DNA of 64,000 bases from Salvia splendens (GCF_004379255.2 NC_056050.1:186001-250000); one strand, 5' to 3'; shown: positions 34,683-46,127, counted from the stretch's first letter. Notes: generated from the sequence alone by a model not told the origin. A program made the numbers and translations.

Positions 34683-36043
34683 TAGGGATGTCAATCGGGC
34701 CGGCCCGTCGGGTCTCGGGCCAACCCTACTCGGGTTGCGGGTCAATCGGGTGCGGGCTAATCGAATTGTGATTCCTTTCGGGTTATAAAAGTTCAACCCT
34801 AACCCTAAAGGTCGGGTTTCGGGCTAGCCCAGCGGGTTAATCGGGTTGCTACCGATAATATTAACATGCGATCAATCTAATAAATAATTATTAACATTAC
34901 TAATATTCGTATAATGTAAAACATTTAATTATGATATATTTGAGATATCTGCTTAAACTCCATCATAAACATGATCAAATACTAATATTTGAAATATTTC
35001 GTGGAATTTTAATGCATGTTTTAGAAATTTAAATAATTTTTTAGTGAATTTGAAGTTTTTAATTTATTTATTAATTATTATATTAATAAAAAAATTAATA
35101 TATAATTTTTTATATTTAATATAAAATTGAAAGTTATTTTTTAGTTAAAATTAATCAATTAGAAATAGAAAAATAGAATAATAGAAATTTTATCGGGTTT
35201 TCGGGTCTGGCCCTAAGAGCATCCACTATAGGAGGAAAGGGGGCGGACGAAAAAATGGGGCGAGGGTGGGGCTGTCTATAGTGGAGAGAACGTCCGCCCC
35301 GTGGCGGACAAGAAAAATGGGGCGAGGGTGGGGCGGTAGAGGCTTCGCCTCCTACGGGGCGATCGCTGGGCGATGGTGGGGTCCGCGGGGCGAAATGGGG
35401 CGATGGGTGGGGCGGTCTATAGTGGGGCGCCGGGCTATGGACGTCCGCCCCACTTTGATTTTTTTATTTTTTTTTTAAATTTTTCGAAAATTACATCTAT
35501 AAATACTCCTCCTCCACTTCTCATTATTTGCACACCAAACATTCCACCTCTTCACACACATATTTTGGGCACGTAGGGGAGGTGCCGGTGCAGTGTGAAC
35601 ACTATTATAATGTTTAATAGAATAATATTTCGTTGTATACTTTTACCCCCCACTTTAATACAACGAAAATGTGGTGTTTAATTTTAATTTCTTCACTTAT
35701 ACCCGTGTTTTTATAATTACGTATAGTCCGATAAATTTAATTAATTATTATAATTGAATTAAAATTAAAATGAAAATTGGTTATAAAATTTTGGGGCTAT
35801 TGGAAGTGTCCGCCTATAGTGAGGCAGTGGAGGAAAAAATTGGGGCTATGGACAAAAAAGTGGGGCTGTGGACAAAAAAAGGGGGCGGGGCGATCGAAAG
35901 CATCCGCCTATAGTGGATGCTCTAACGAGTTGCTGGTTAATCGGGTTTTGATTTTATCGGGCTAGAAATTTCATACCCTAACCCTATAAATTTGGCGGAC
36001 TATTTGGACCAACCACAGGTTACGTGCTACATTGACATCCCCG
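34683..36043. mobile_element. hAT-type MITE with nested Harbinger MITE
   Basis: The ends are TAGGGATGTCAAT (left) and its near-perfect inverse ATTGACATCCCCG (right). They are flanked by GTTATTCG (34675-34682) and GTTATTCA (36044-36051), an 8-bp duplication with one mismatch. Subterminal regions are rich in CGGGTT/CGGGC words. There is no coding capacity. The interior is AT-rich and split by a nested element at 35217-35922. Confidence 0.8.
35217..35922. mobile_element. PIF/Harbinger-type MITE nested in the hAT element
   Basis: The 706-bp element has inverted ends GAGCATCCACTATAGG and CCTATAGTGGATGCTC, and is flanked by TAA on both sides (35214-35216 and 35923-35925), the Harbinger-type 3-bp duplication. 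Inner sequence is G-rich repeats such as GGGGCGAGGGTGGGGC. Confidence 0.88.
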
Positions 36044-36214
36044 GTTATTCATCTACCACGTCAAAACTGATGAAAACCACATTTACATCAACATAAGGGG
36101 ATTCTTCAACCGACCAAATGAGATGATGTCACGCATGACGGAAACTACCACAAACGTAGTATATGGGCAAGTCTGCATTTTGACCCAATTTTATCATGAC
36201 GTCACTATTGTTTT

Positions 36215-36842
36215 TGATGGGGTACGAACTAAACAACTAAACCCTAGTTGCGAGCCCAATAACAGTGACGGCCCATCAGCCCAAAACCCAAGAAAGAGTA
36301 TCAGTTCGGCATGACCAAAGAGTTCGGTTCGGCACAACTAAAGAGTTCGGTCGCAGCCTACAGCTCGGTAAAAGCCAACCTCAAACTCTACTCTCAGATC
36401 GGCAAAAGAACCAAGCAAGCTCTACTCTCAGATCGGCAAAAGCTAATCGGCAAAGTTCAGCAGTTCGGTCTCAGTGTTCGACCGAACAAGGAGATAGTGG
36501 ACCCATGCAGGATCTCCACGGCCTCCATTACACCCACGATCTATTTAGTGGTGTTAAGCAGTTATCAACCATCCACGATCTAGTGAGTGGTGCTGCAAAC
36601 CACGATCTTAGTTCAATGTATAAATAGAACCTAGATCAGATAGACAGGGGTTAAGCTCTCTAGATCCTGAATCTTATAGCAAATCAGTATTGTAATCTGT
36701 AAGCGAGACCAAGCAATACAAATTTGCCCTCTCTTCTTCCCGTGGACGTAGATTTACCTCAGTAAATCGAACCACGTAATTTTCCGTGTTGTGATCATTT
36801 ATTACTTGCATTTATTCCCATCAAAAATTCGCCACATCATCA
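36215..36842 (+). repeat. 5' LTR of Tat element 2
   Basis: This 628-bp LTR begins TGATGGGGTACGAACTAAAC and ends CCACATCATCA before the primer-binding site. It matches 45750-46127 over its first 378 bases. Confidence 0.9.
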
Positions 36843-36922
36843 CTGGCGCCGTCTGTGGGAAACAGAGAACCAAAACTGTGATAAAAGCGAGTTTTTGATC
36901 CTTTTCTACCAAAAAAAAAAAA

Positions 36923-39001
36923 ATGCGTACCAGATCACATAATGCCCATACTTCCGTCCGTGATGAAGGTGAGGAAGCTAGTCCAGCCCATAGGTCTGGA
37001 AAACAGCCTCGGGAGAAATCTGCCTCCAGTTCTCACGGTGAAGGAACGAACCACTCAAAAAGTCATCGCACCGAGCCTCCCCAGCAGCTCGCTTTGAATG
37101 AGGCTGTCAAGTTGTTCTTGGCTGAGAAGCAGGATGAGTTCTTAACATTCCTGCAAAAGAGCCAGAAGCCGGAGGAGAAAACGGCGGATTCTCCCTCCCC
37201 CTCCAGACATGAAAGTCACTACCGCAGTAGTGTCGCACCTTCCAGGAGAAAGAATCCTCACCACCGACATGTTCCTGTTCCTCCTCGGTACCGAAATCAC
37301 ATGAGAACTCCATCTCCACCATACCGAAGAGATGTCGGATTCGCCATGTATGGAGCGCTGAAGACTCCATTTTCGGATGATATCACCCGAACTCCATTGC
37401 CACAGAATTACCGAACTCCGTCAATGACTTATGACGGGTTAGTGGATCCTCATGATTTCCTGGGACGCTATCAGTATAATATGGCGAACCAAGGTCTCAA
37501 TGAGGTTCACATGTGTAAGCTGTTTCCCGAGCTGCTTATCGGGAACGCAAGAAGGTGGTTTGACAGCCTCCCTCAAGGGAGCATTAGATCTTACAGAGAT
37601 CTAATGGATGCTTTTCACAGGAGATTCTTCCAGAAAGCGGAAGCCCGAATCACTTCGGCTCAGCTGCTTTCTATACGTCAAGGTCGCGATGAAAAAATTA
37701 GCGACTTCATGACGAGATTCCACAAGGAATGCCTACAAGTAGATGATCTCAATGATCTACTTGTCATTTCGGCATTCCAAAATGGAATCCTGCCCGGAGC
37801 TCTCTACAGAAAGCTCGTTGAGTGCAGTCCGCAAACAGCTCAAGAGATGTGGGACATTGCGGACCAGTTTTCTCGTGCCGATGAGGCAGACCGTCGAAAA
37901 CGGTCTTTAGACAGCTCATCCAGAGGAGACAAAAAGAAGCCCGATCATAGCGATCAGGGGCTTCCTCGCCGAACTCCTTTTGAAAGAATTCAAAGGGCAC
38001 CGGTACAAGGCAGATTGGGACCACGTCTCGATCTTGAGAAACCGCCCGCTCAGTTCGTACCATTGAACAAGTCGAGAGCGGAAATTTTCGAACTGCATTC
38101 TGATATGTTCGAAAAACCAAAGCGGATGACGAAATCAGCCACGCGCCGAAGTCAGGATACGTACTGCTCCTACCATCAAGACCACGGTCACGATACCGAG
38201 GAGTGTCGAAATTTGGCAGCAGGTATTGATGTTCTTGTGAAAGCAGGGACGTTAAAAAAATACCAAAGCAAGCTGCCGAAGAAGAATAAGAAACAGAGAG
38301 GTGCGAACTGCGCTCCTCAGGATCCTAAAAGGCAACAGGATCCCGAAGACGATGACGAGCCGCAATATGACGGAGTAATCCAGACTATTGACGCTCTCCC
38401 AGCCGGGAAGACTAAGTCGTCTCTAAAAGCAGAACGCAGAGGCGTCAATCGAGAGGAGCCTATGCATAAAAGGCTGAAGAAGGAGGAAGTAATCACGTTT
38501 TCAGATGCAGATCCCGTCCCGGCCATTTCTCCTCATCAAGACGCGATTGTCATTCAAGCCGGAGTGGCAAACAAACTGATCCACAGAGTGTTTGTGGATA
38601 CAGGAGCGTCGGTTAGCATTCTTTTTAAAGAATGTTTTGATAAACTGGAAGTGGATCCAGCTCGGCTCAGTCCGGCCCCACTTCCTCTGAAAAGTTTCGC
38701 CCAGGAAGACACCCGCCCTGAAGGTACTATCAGCCTTCCGATTACGGTGGGAAGAGCGCCTACTAGCTCCAGTACGATGATCGAGTTTTTTGTGGTAAAA
38801 GCTCGGTCCCCGTATAACATCATCCTGGGAAGAGACTGGCTCAACACAGTTCGGGCCATTTGCTCTACTTATCACCTCACAATCAAGATCCCCACTAAAG
38901 GAGGGATTGCAGTCATCCGAGGTGATCAAAAGAGAGCAAAAGAATGTTTGCAGATTGCGCTTAAAAGTGCCGAGCAATCAGATCGGCACCATCAAGCATA
39001 G
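36923..39001 (+). CDS. Gag-protease of Tat element 2
   Basis: This 692-residue frame from ATG 36923 is collinear with the gag-pro of element 1 and nearly identical in the capsid core (about residues 160-320). The zinc motif CSYHQDHGHDTEEC lies near residue 413, and the protease signature VDTGASVSILF near 558. No stop or frameshift is seen, in contrast to the damaged pol behind it. The frame closes at UAG 38999-39001, followed in frame by CAA UCA CAG and an open continuation into pol. Confidence 0.92.
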   Translation: MRTRSHNAHTSVRDEGEEASPAHRSGKQPREKSASSSHGEGTNHSKSHRTEPPQQLALNEAVKLFLAEKQDEFLTFLQKSQKPEEKTADSPSPSRHESHYRSSVAPSRRKNPHHRHVPVPPRYRNHMRTPSPPYRRDVGFAMYGALKTPFSDDITRTPLPQNYRTPSMTYDGLVDPHDFLGRYQYNMANQGLNEVHMCKLFPELLIGNARRWFDSLPQGSIRSYRDLMDAFHRRFFQKAEARITSAQLLSIRQGRDEKISDFMTRFHKECLQVDDLNDLLVISAFQNGILPGALYRKLVECSPQTAQEMWDIADQFSRADEADRRKRSLDSSSRGDKKKPDHSDQGLPRRTPFERIQRAPVQGRLGPRLDLEKPPAQFVPLNKSRAEIFELHSDMFEKPKRMTKSATRRSQDTYCSYHQDHGHDTEECRNLAAGIDVLVKAGTLKKYQSKLPKKNKKQRGANCAPQDPKRQQDPEDDDEPQYDGVIQTIDALPAGKTKSSLKAERRGVNREEPMHKRLKKEEVITFSDADPVPAISPHQDAIVIQAGVANKLIHRVFVDTGASVSILFKECFDKLEVDPARLSPAPLPLKSFAQEDTRPEGTISLPITVGRAPTSSSTMIEFFVVKARSPYNIILGRDWLNTVRAICSTYHLTIKIPTKGGIAVIRGDQKRAKECLQIALKSAEQSDRHHQA
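38999..39001 (+). other. Candidate readthrough UAG between gag-pro and pol, Tat element 2
   Basis: UAG-CAA-UCA context as in element 1; the next codons stay open in frame through the pol start at ATG 39035. Conservation of both stop and context in two diverged copies supports a functional recoding site. Confidence 0.65.
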
Positions 39002-39034
39002 CAATCACAGCAGCCGGAGTCAGAGGCAGGCGAA

Positions 39035-41527
39035 ATGACCGAAGTCACACCGGAGCCGAACTCGATGACAGTTCAGTTATACGAAGATGATCCATCCAGA
39101 ACGGTCAAGATCGGTTTCGCGGGAACACCTCTGCTCCGGGAAAAGACCATCCAGCTCCTCAAAGAGTACAAAGATGTCTTTGCGTGGTCTCCGTTGGACA
39201 TGACCGGAGTGTCTTCCGAGGTAATTACACATCGGTTAAATATTGATCCTTCAGTCCGGCCTATAAAACAGAAGCAAAGACTCTTTGCGGCAGAAAGAAA
39301 TCAAGTCATCCATGACGAAGTCCGCCAATTACTGAAAGCGGATGTATTATTCGAAGTAAAATATCCTTCTTGGGTGGCCAATCCTGTGATGATCAAGAAA
39401 AAAAGGAGGAGGATGGCGGATGTGCATAGATTTTACCGATCTAAATAAGCACTGTCCTAAAGATTGCTACCCCCTTCCGAACATAGATAAAAAAGTAGAA
39501 GCTTTGATAGGCTTCGAAATTTTCTGTTTTCTTGATTTGTATAAATGATACCACCAAGTTTTAATGGATGAGAATGATGCTTCAAAAACGGCTTTCATTA
39601 CTGACTTCGGCATTTTTGCTTATAAAAAGATGCCATTCGGTTTAAAGAATGCCGGAGCCACATATCAAAGGATGGTAGACAAGCTATTTCGGCACCTGAT
39701 CGGAAAAGAGGTTGAAGTCTATGTTGACGACATAGTTGTTAAAAGTAGAAGCACTTCGGATTACGAAGACAATCTCAAATCAACTCTCGACGTGCTCAAA
39801 AAAGCCAACCTCAAACTCAATCCCTATTATTGCCGAACAGAAAAGCCCTACCAATGATGAACCAACACAGCCCCAGGAACCCGAAGTAGAGCCGCCGGAC
39901 TGTTGGATTGGATTCGTAGATGGAGCTTCGAATAAGACGAGAAGTGGAGCTGGTATTCTACTTATCGCTCCCGACGGACACGAGGTAACTTATTCACTTC
40001 GGTTCTTATTCCCAACCACTAATAACGAAGCCGAATACGAAGCCCTTCTTGCCGGACTTCGGTTAGCGCAAAGTCTATTTATCAAATCTCTCAAAATCCA
40101 TTGTGATTCACAAGTCATAGTGAATCACATGTTGGGTACAAGTGAAGCCCGAGATGAAAGGATGAAAAAATACTTGGACAAAGCGCAAAGCATTAGCCGA
40201 AGTTTCTCTTATTTTCGGATAATCCGCATTCCCAGAGCGGAAAATGGCCGAGCAGATACTTTAAGCAAGTTGGCCTCATATCCGAGCTCAAAAGTGGAGG
40301 AATTACCGCACAGAAGCATTGATGATGCTGAGGTACTTTCAGTAACCAGCTCGCCGAACTGGATGACGCCAATATCAAAGTATCTAGATCAAGGACAACT
40401 GCCCGAGGATAAGAGAGAAGCTCGGAAAATCACATGCCGAGCACTTCGGACCAGAAGAGACGGACTACATCCTTAGAGAAGTTCATGAAGGATCGTGCGG
40501 CAGCCACATCGGAGCTAGAGCTTTAGCTAAAAAAGTTCTGAGATGGGGATATTATTGGCCAACTATGGTACAAGAAGCAGTACAGCTCGTTAAGAAATGT
40601 ACGAAGTGCCAAATCCATGCAAATATCCCAAGGATGCCGCAGACCGATCTATGTGCTATGCAAAGCCCTTGGCCTTTTATGCAATGGGGCATAGACATAG
40701 TAGGACCACTACCACAAGCTCCTCGGCAAATGAAATTCTTGATCGTTGCCGTGGACTACTTCACAAAGTGGGTGGAGGCTGAACCATTAGCTACGATAAC
40801 GAGCTCGAAGGCATTGGATTTTGTTTGGAAGAACATAGTTTGCCGATTTGGCATACCCCATATCCTCACTTCGGATAATGGGACTCAGTTCACCGACAAG
40901 ACATTCAAGAATTGGTGCCAAGAGTTGAATATTCAACAGCGGTTCACTTCGGTCTCTCACCCACAAGCAAACGGACAAACGGAAGTAACAAACCGTATTT
41001 TGGTGAAAGGATTAAAAGCTCGGTTAGAACAAGCCAAAGGACAATGGGTAGAAAATCTTCCTCAAGTCCTATGGTCTTACCGAACTACACCAAAAACCTC
41101 CAACGGTGAAACTCCGTACAGTCTAGTGTACGGCACTGAAGCCGTAATTCCGGTTGAGATCGGCATACCCAGCCCCCGAACACTCAATTTCTCAACAGAA
41201 CTGAATGATGACGGACTGAGAGCCGAACTAGATCTTGCCGAAGAAAGAAGAGAACTGGCCTGCATAAAAGCAGCCAAGTACAAGGAGCAAGTAACCCGGT
41301 ATTATAACCAAAGGGTGAAAAAGCTGCAGTTTCAAGTGGGAGATCTCGTATTGAGAAACAATGAAGTAAGCCGAGCAGAAAAGCTGGGCAAACTTGAACC
41401 CACATGGGAAGGTCCGTATCGGGTGTCAGAAGTCCTGGGAAAAGGGTCTTATAAATTGACTCACATGTCAGGAGAACAAGTACCCCGAACATGGCATATT
41501 TCCAACCTCAAGAAGTTCCATTTGTAA
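39035..41527 (+). pseudogene. Pol of Tat element 2, multiply disrupted
   Basis: Reads from MTEVTPEPNS at 39035 into the reverse transcriptase, then breaks. There is a one-base shift in the A-run near 39399-39406 and an in-frame TGA at 39546-39548 where element 1 has a Gly codon. About 0.7 kb is missing near 39825 (RT C-terminus plus first RNase H), joining the RT thumb region directly to the segment before the second RNase H. A further small deletion with frameshift lies near 40448. The second RNase H (about 39890-40270) and the integrase (from about 40480; open frame 40565-41527, with SDNGTQF and GQTEVTNR) remain readable. It cannot encode functional reverse transcriptase. Confidence 0.92.
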
Positions 41528-41864
41528 GAGACAAGGTCCGGTCAGTCTTGTATCTAGTTCGGTCCTAGGGATATGTGCTTTCATGTTTCTATTTGTCCTT
41601 TATGCTGGTCGTTTTATAAAAGTTTAAAATCTTTTTCGTCTTTTTTATTTGTCTTTATGTGCGTTTAGTCTCTATGTGCGTTTTGTCTCTTATAAATATT
41701 ACTGAGGTATATTGATCTTTAAAGGCTAATCCCCTTTTTAGATCATGTATTAAAGACAATTATGAGTCCAAGCTTCTAAGGAAGATACAAGACCACAATT
41801 CAGCTTAAGAAACAAGCAGTTCGTCTGAAACGGACTGCAATAAGCCGAAAACCACTTCGGTCAA

Positions 41865-42350
41865 CCAGGGAAAGTCCAATCCAAGCGATAAAACTCGCCA
41901 AATTAGGACACAAAAGGAAAGTCCAATCCAAGCGATAAAACTCGCCAAATTAGGACACAAAGGGAAAGTCCAATCCAAGCGATAAAACTCGCCAAATTAG
42001 GACACAAAAGGAAAGTCCAATCCAAGCGATAAAACTCGCCAAATTAGGACACAAAGGGAAAGTCCAATCCAAGCGATAAAACTCGCCAAATAAGGACACA
42101 AACTAAGTCCGGTCAAAGAAGAGTTTTCTTCATAAGACCGAAGACGAGTCCGGTCAAAGAAGAGTTTTCTTCATAAGACTGAGGACAAGTCCGGTCAAAG
42201 AAGAATTTACTTCATAAGACCGAAGACGAGTCCGGTCAAAGAAGAGTTTTCTTCATAAGACCGAAGACGAGTCCGGTCAAAGAAGAGTTTTCTTCATAAG
42301 ACTGAGGACGAGTCCGGCCAAAGAAGAGTTTTCTTCATAAGACCGCGGAC
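41865..42350. repeat. Two tandem repeat arrays in the 3' region of Tat element 2
   Basis: The first array (about 41868-42105) has five units of about 45 bp built on GGAAAGTCCAATCCAAGCG, then ATAAAACTCGCCAAATTAGG. The second (about 42108-42350) has six units of about 41 bp built on AGTCCGGTCAAAGAAGAGTT, then TTCTTCATAAGACCGAAGAC. The second array is the same theme, inverted, as the 39-bp array in element 1. Confidence 0.93.
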
Positions 42351-42496
42351 GAGTACAATAAATGAAATAAAAAATCGCTGAACTGTAAATACGCAGTGAT
42401 AGAAGCGAAATGAAAAAAATTTCATTTATTAAGTCTTGTTCGGCATACATTCTCGCTGCCCTACGAGAAGGCGTTACACCATTACAAAGGACTATT

Positions 42497-43304
42497 CTAC
42501 TGTCCACGGTCGCTAAAGTTGAGCCACCTATCCAAAAAATCCTCATGATGCTGAGTTCGGGTGTTCCGAACAGTTGAAGAATAAGTAGGTCGACGAGATG
42601 CTCTGATCGACCTTCCGCCCCTTCCCTGAGTCCGGGAAGTTCTAGCACCTCGGCGGCGAAGAGTCTCTTCACGAAGCATCCGCTGATCTTGCTCACTCAT
42701 AATCACAACTCCTCTACGGACTTCAGGGCGTTCTCGTCTTGACATTTCCGGTTGCTCCGGAGTCCGTTGCTGACTTGGAGTACGTTCTCGTCTTGACGTT
42801 TCCGGTTCATCCTGAGTCCGTTGTTGGTTTGGAGTAGAATCTTGAGCAAGTGGATTAGAGGTTTGAGTTGGAGTGTGAGCATCTGTTGGCGGGAAACGCC
42901 TAAGGAATCTCTCGATTGAGGGACGCCGGGAAAGAATGATGTCGTACCGAGAAGCCAAGCGCCGCAATGACTTCACAACTTGTTGGCAAGCCGAGCTCTC
43001 CAGCGCATTGTTCTTCCGGAGTACATGAAGCTCCTCCCACAGTTCATCAACTTGATTCTGAACTTCAGATATGGTCATTCCCCCGCGCCCGCAGATGAAA
43101 TCCTCATATGCAGTCCTCTCAGCGATGACAGTGTTCAGCTCGGCATCCAGATCTTTCTTTATGGACTTTAAGTCCTTATTGTGGGACTCCAGCTCCACTA
43201 ACCGAGCCAAGAGTTCGTCATACTTCACCTGGTCATCTATGGCTTTTTTCTCAGCTTCGTTTAAAGCCGAAGAGTATAGCCGCTTCCAGTGAAGTACCTC
43301 CAGC
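42497..43304 (-). CDS. Second antisense ORF of Tat element 2 (start codon altered)
   Basis: Homologous to the 262-residue coiled-coil ORF of element 1, with a heptad-rich N-terminal half and an Arg/Ser/Gln/Pro-rich tail with repeated TSRRER words. The codon matching the element 1 ATG is CTG here (about 43304-43302, before GAGGTACTTCACTGG). The body of the frame is open to the stop at 42497. Either it is not translated, begins at a non-AUG codon, or is joined by splicing to the preceding gene. Confidence 0.5.
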
Positions 43305-43531
43305 TCCTTAGAGTTAAGAATACAAAGCAGCTATGTCAGTTCGGCATTTCAGTTTACCGAGCAGGCAGTAAACCACAACAGGAGTAAAAGAGATTACGAA
43401 AAGCTATAAAGAAGACACGAGCGTAGAAAGAAGAATTTTTTCATTCACAAGAAAAATTTTTTACACAAGGAGGGCTTCAAGGCCATTTTACAAGGAGAGA
43501 AAGAAACTAAACTAAGAGAAGGGAGACGAAA

Positions 43532-45427
43532 TCATACTCCGCCAGTTTCGTCTCCGGCTCCTCTGTGGGTTTCAGCCTCCTTCTCCTTGTCTACTTCGGC
43601 TTCAGCTTCGGCCTCCCTACTCCCTCCAGCCTGCTCGGTGCCCCCATCGCCTATCTGCTGCACCTCCTGCTCGGCATGCCCGTCGCCGGCCTGCTGATCC
43701 GTCTGCTCGGTCTCCTTGCCGGCCTCGTTTTCCTGCCCACCCTCTTCGTTAAAGATTGAAGCGGGTGGAACAGGTCCCAAGGAGGCAAAGATGGCCTCCA
43801 TGTTCTCGTCCCGGTCAGCGCGGCAGTTACGGACTCTTTCAGCCGAGAGCAGGACCGAGGAAGAAGCAAGCTCCTCAAGGAGCGGCAGACTCTGGAGACG
43901 AGCTGAAATCTCTCGGCCATACAGCGGCAGGACGACTTCGGGTCCCTGCTCAGCGTTATCGGTCATCAATTTCAGCAGATCACCGATAAAGGCCGAAAAT
44001 TGATTGCTCAAAAAGAGTTTCTCCGTGAAAACACGGAGAGCCTCCCCCTGAGCAACCACGGCGGCAGCCTCCCTCTGTTTAGATTGCTCTCTCTGGATGA
44101 TGAGCTGGTTTTTGGCACGCTGAGCTTCATCCTGAGCCGAGATCCTAGCGGCCCTTGCCTTCTCAAAGTCTGCCCGAGCCTGTTCGGCCTGGTGACGAGC
44201 AGCATTCAACTTCCTCTGCATCTCAGCATAATCGTTGGACGCTTTGGAGAGTTCAACGGCGACGAGCTTGGAGAGCATATTGTTCCTCTGAAAATGGAAA
44301 AAGGAAAAAGTCAACAGAGGGGCCACAAAAATATAGGAAAAAAGCAAGGCCAGAAAATCAAGAAGAGAATTCACTTCTACAAAGTCCGTTGGCCATGCAA
44401 AAGGCTCGCAGACATGTTCCGAAGGGGCCGCCAAGACAATGTCTTTCTCCGGCGCTCTTGGGGGTTTCTGAATCTTCCCCTTCCCCTTTGCCGAAGTCGA
44501 CTCCGGCTTTTTTGGATCCGAAGAAGAGGTCTTCTGCCTTTTCGGATTCTTCTCGGCATCAGACGCCGAGCCGGTGGCTTTCTGTCTCTCCGGCTCATTA
44601 GATTCGGAGGATTTGCGACCGAGCTTGTTTAGCATGTTCACTGCCAAAAAGCAAGAAAACAAGGTTAGTCTTCGTCGTTAAAGCAGTAAAGCATAAAAAA
44701 AGAAATCCTCACCCTCAGTCTCTTCGTCCGAAGACGAGGAATCGAACACGAAGTCACCCTTGACGAGCTCAGATTCCGAATACTGTTTCCTAATCATGGG
44801 AATCTTATTGAGCTCGCCCTCGAGCTCGTCCAACGGTTCTACCCGAGGATGAGGAATTACGGACTTCGGCCCTCTCCAGGAAAAGTCCGGAGCCGCTGTC
44901 CTATTGTAAAAAAAGAAACGATTTTGCCATTTCGGCCATTTGGTTTTACAAAAGGCTCTAAAGGGCTGTAAAGGGATCAAGTAAAACCAGGATCCCTTCC
45001 TTTTAAACTGAAAGAAATTAAGGATTGCCCTCAGAGACAGATCCTTTCCTAATCTACGCAGTTCGGCAGCAAAGGCCGATAAGTGCCTCCAAGAATTCGG
45101 AGTCACTTGACCTAAAGGGAGTTGAAAAAAATCAAGCAGCTCTACAAAGGCAGGGGGAAGAGGGAAACGAAGCCCGCATTCCAAGCAGGCTTCGTAAACG
45201 GTGGCGTAACCCTCCGGCGGCGAATCAGCCCTATGAAGGTCGTCGGGAATTACCACTAAACCCCCAGGTAGAAAATATTTTCCGTGTAAGGATATCACAG
45301 TATCCTTACTCAAAATGCTCGGAAAATATTCTACCGTCTTCTCCCCGGACTTCTTCCGACCAGAAGACCCCTTACCCCCCTTCCTACCGCTACCTAATTC
45401 AGAAACAGATTCAGAAGAAGAAGACAT
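43532..45427 (-). CDS. Antisense spliced gene of Tat element 2 (putative gypsy-type transposon family protein)
   Basis: Three exons: 45427-44713, 44640-44375 and 44287-43532, with GT-AG introns at positions corresponding exactly to those in element 1, giving about 577 residues. The conserved block includes LPLGQVTPNSWRHLSAFAAE and the FKRKGSWFYLIPLQPFRAFC stretch. The middle is basic (KNPKRQKTSSSDPKKPEST) and the C-terminal exon is Ala/Glu-rich, coiled-coil-like. The frame is intact although pol of the same element has several lesions. Function unknown; nuclear location is an inference from the basic middle. Confidence 0.75.
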
Positions 45428-45749
45428 GATTCTTACTCTCTGATGGTCGAAAGTCTGAAGAAAGTCTTGAAGAAGCGGAAGAAAATTTTTCGAAAAAAGG
45501 GAGAGAACACAGAAGAAATAATCGCAAAAGTGTTTCCAATGATGAAGAAAGGAAATATTTATCGGATTCGCAAAGGCATTTCAAATCCGTCGCGCCGTTT
45601 CAAATCCCACTTTTTCTGGATTCAACGGCCGGATTTACTGTCACATTTAATGCAGACACGCGCATGGCACGTCCCCTGACGTCAGCCTCCCCCTTACATT
45701 TATCCAAAATGCCGAAGTGATTCACTTCGCTTTTCGGGGGGGGGGGTGG

Positions 45750-46127
45750 TGATGGGGTACGAACTAAACAACTAAACCCTAGTTGCGAGCCCAATAACAG
45801 TGACGGCCCATCAGCCCAAAACCCAAGAAAGAGTATCAGTTCGGCATGACCAAAGAGTTCGGTTCGGCACAACCAAAGAGTTCGGTCGCAGCCTACAGCT
45901 CGGTAAAAGCCAACCTCAAACTCTACTCTCAGATCGGCAAAAGAACCAATCAAGCTCTACTCTCAGATCGGCAAAAGCTAATCGGCAAAGTTCAGCAGTT
46001 CGGTCTCAGTGTTCGACCGAACAAGGAGATAGTGGACCCATGCAGGATCTCCACGGCCTCCATTACACCCACGATCTATTTAGTGGTGTTAAGCAGTTAT
46101 CAACCATCCACGATCTAGTGAGTGGTG
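45750..46127 (+). repeat. Truncated 3' LTR of Tat element 2
   Basis: The first 378 of 628 LTR bases are present, ending GATCTAGTGAGTGGTG. The next base begins an unrelated AP2/ERF-like coding remnant, so the remaining 250 bp of the LTR are deleted. Confidence 0.9.

Larger units (their letters stand above)
36215..46127 (+). mobile_element. Tat-lineage Ty3/gypsy retrotransposon (element 2), damaged, opposite orientation
   Basis: The left LTR is 36215-36842 (628 bp, TGATGGGG to CATCA), followed by the primer-binding site TGGCGCCGTCTGTGGGAA at 36844. The right LTR starts at 45750 after a G-rich polypurine tract (45735-45749) and is cut off at 46127 after 378 bp. The overlapping 378 bp of the two LTRs differ at only about two positions. 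Gag-protease (36923-39001) is open. Pol has several lesions. Antisense genes lie at 45427-43532 and about 43304-42497. No target duplication can be read because the right end is lost. It belongs to the same family as element 1 but its LTR sequence is clearly diverged. Confidence 0.9.

Noticed and set aside
36265..36627. Frames inside the Tat element 2 LTR (repeated at 45800-46378)
   Set aside because: Chance frames in LTR sequence, present twice because the LTR is; no protein family features.
41865..42350. CRISPR-like regularly spaced repeats
   Set aside because: Units are directly adjacent tandem repeats without unique spacers, inside a plant retrotransposon.
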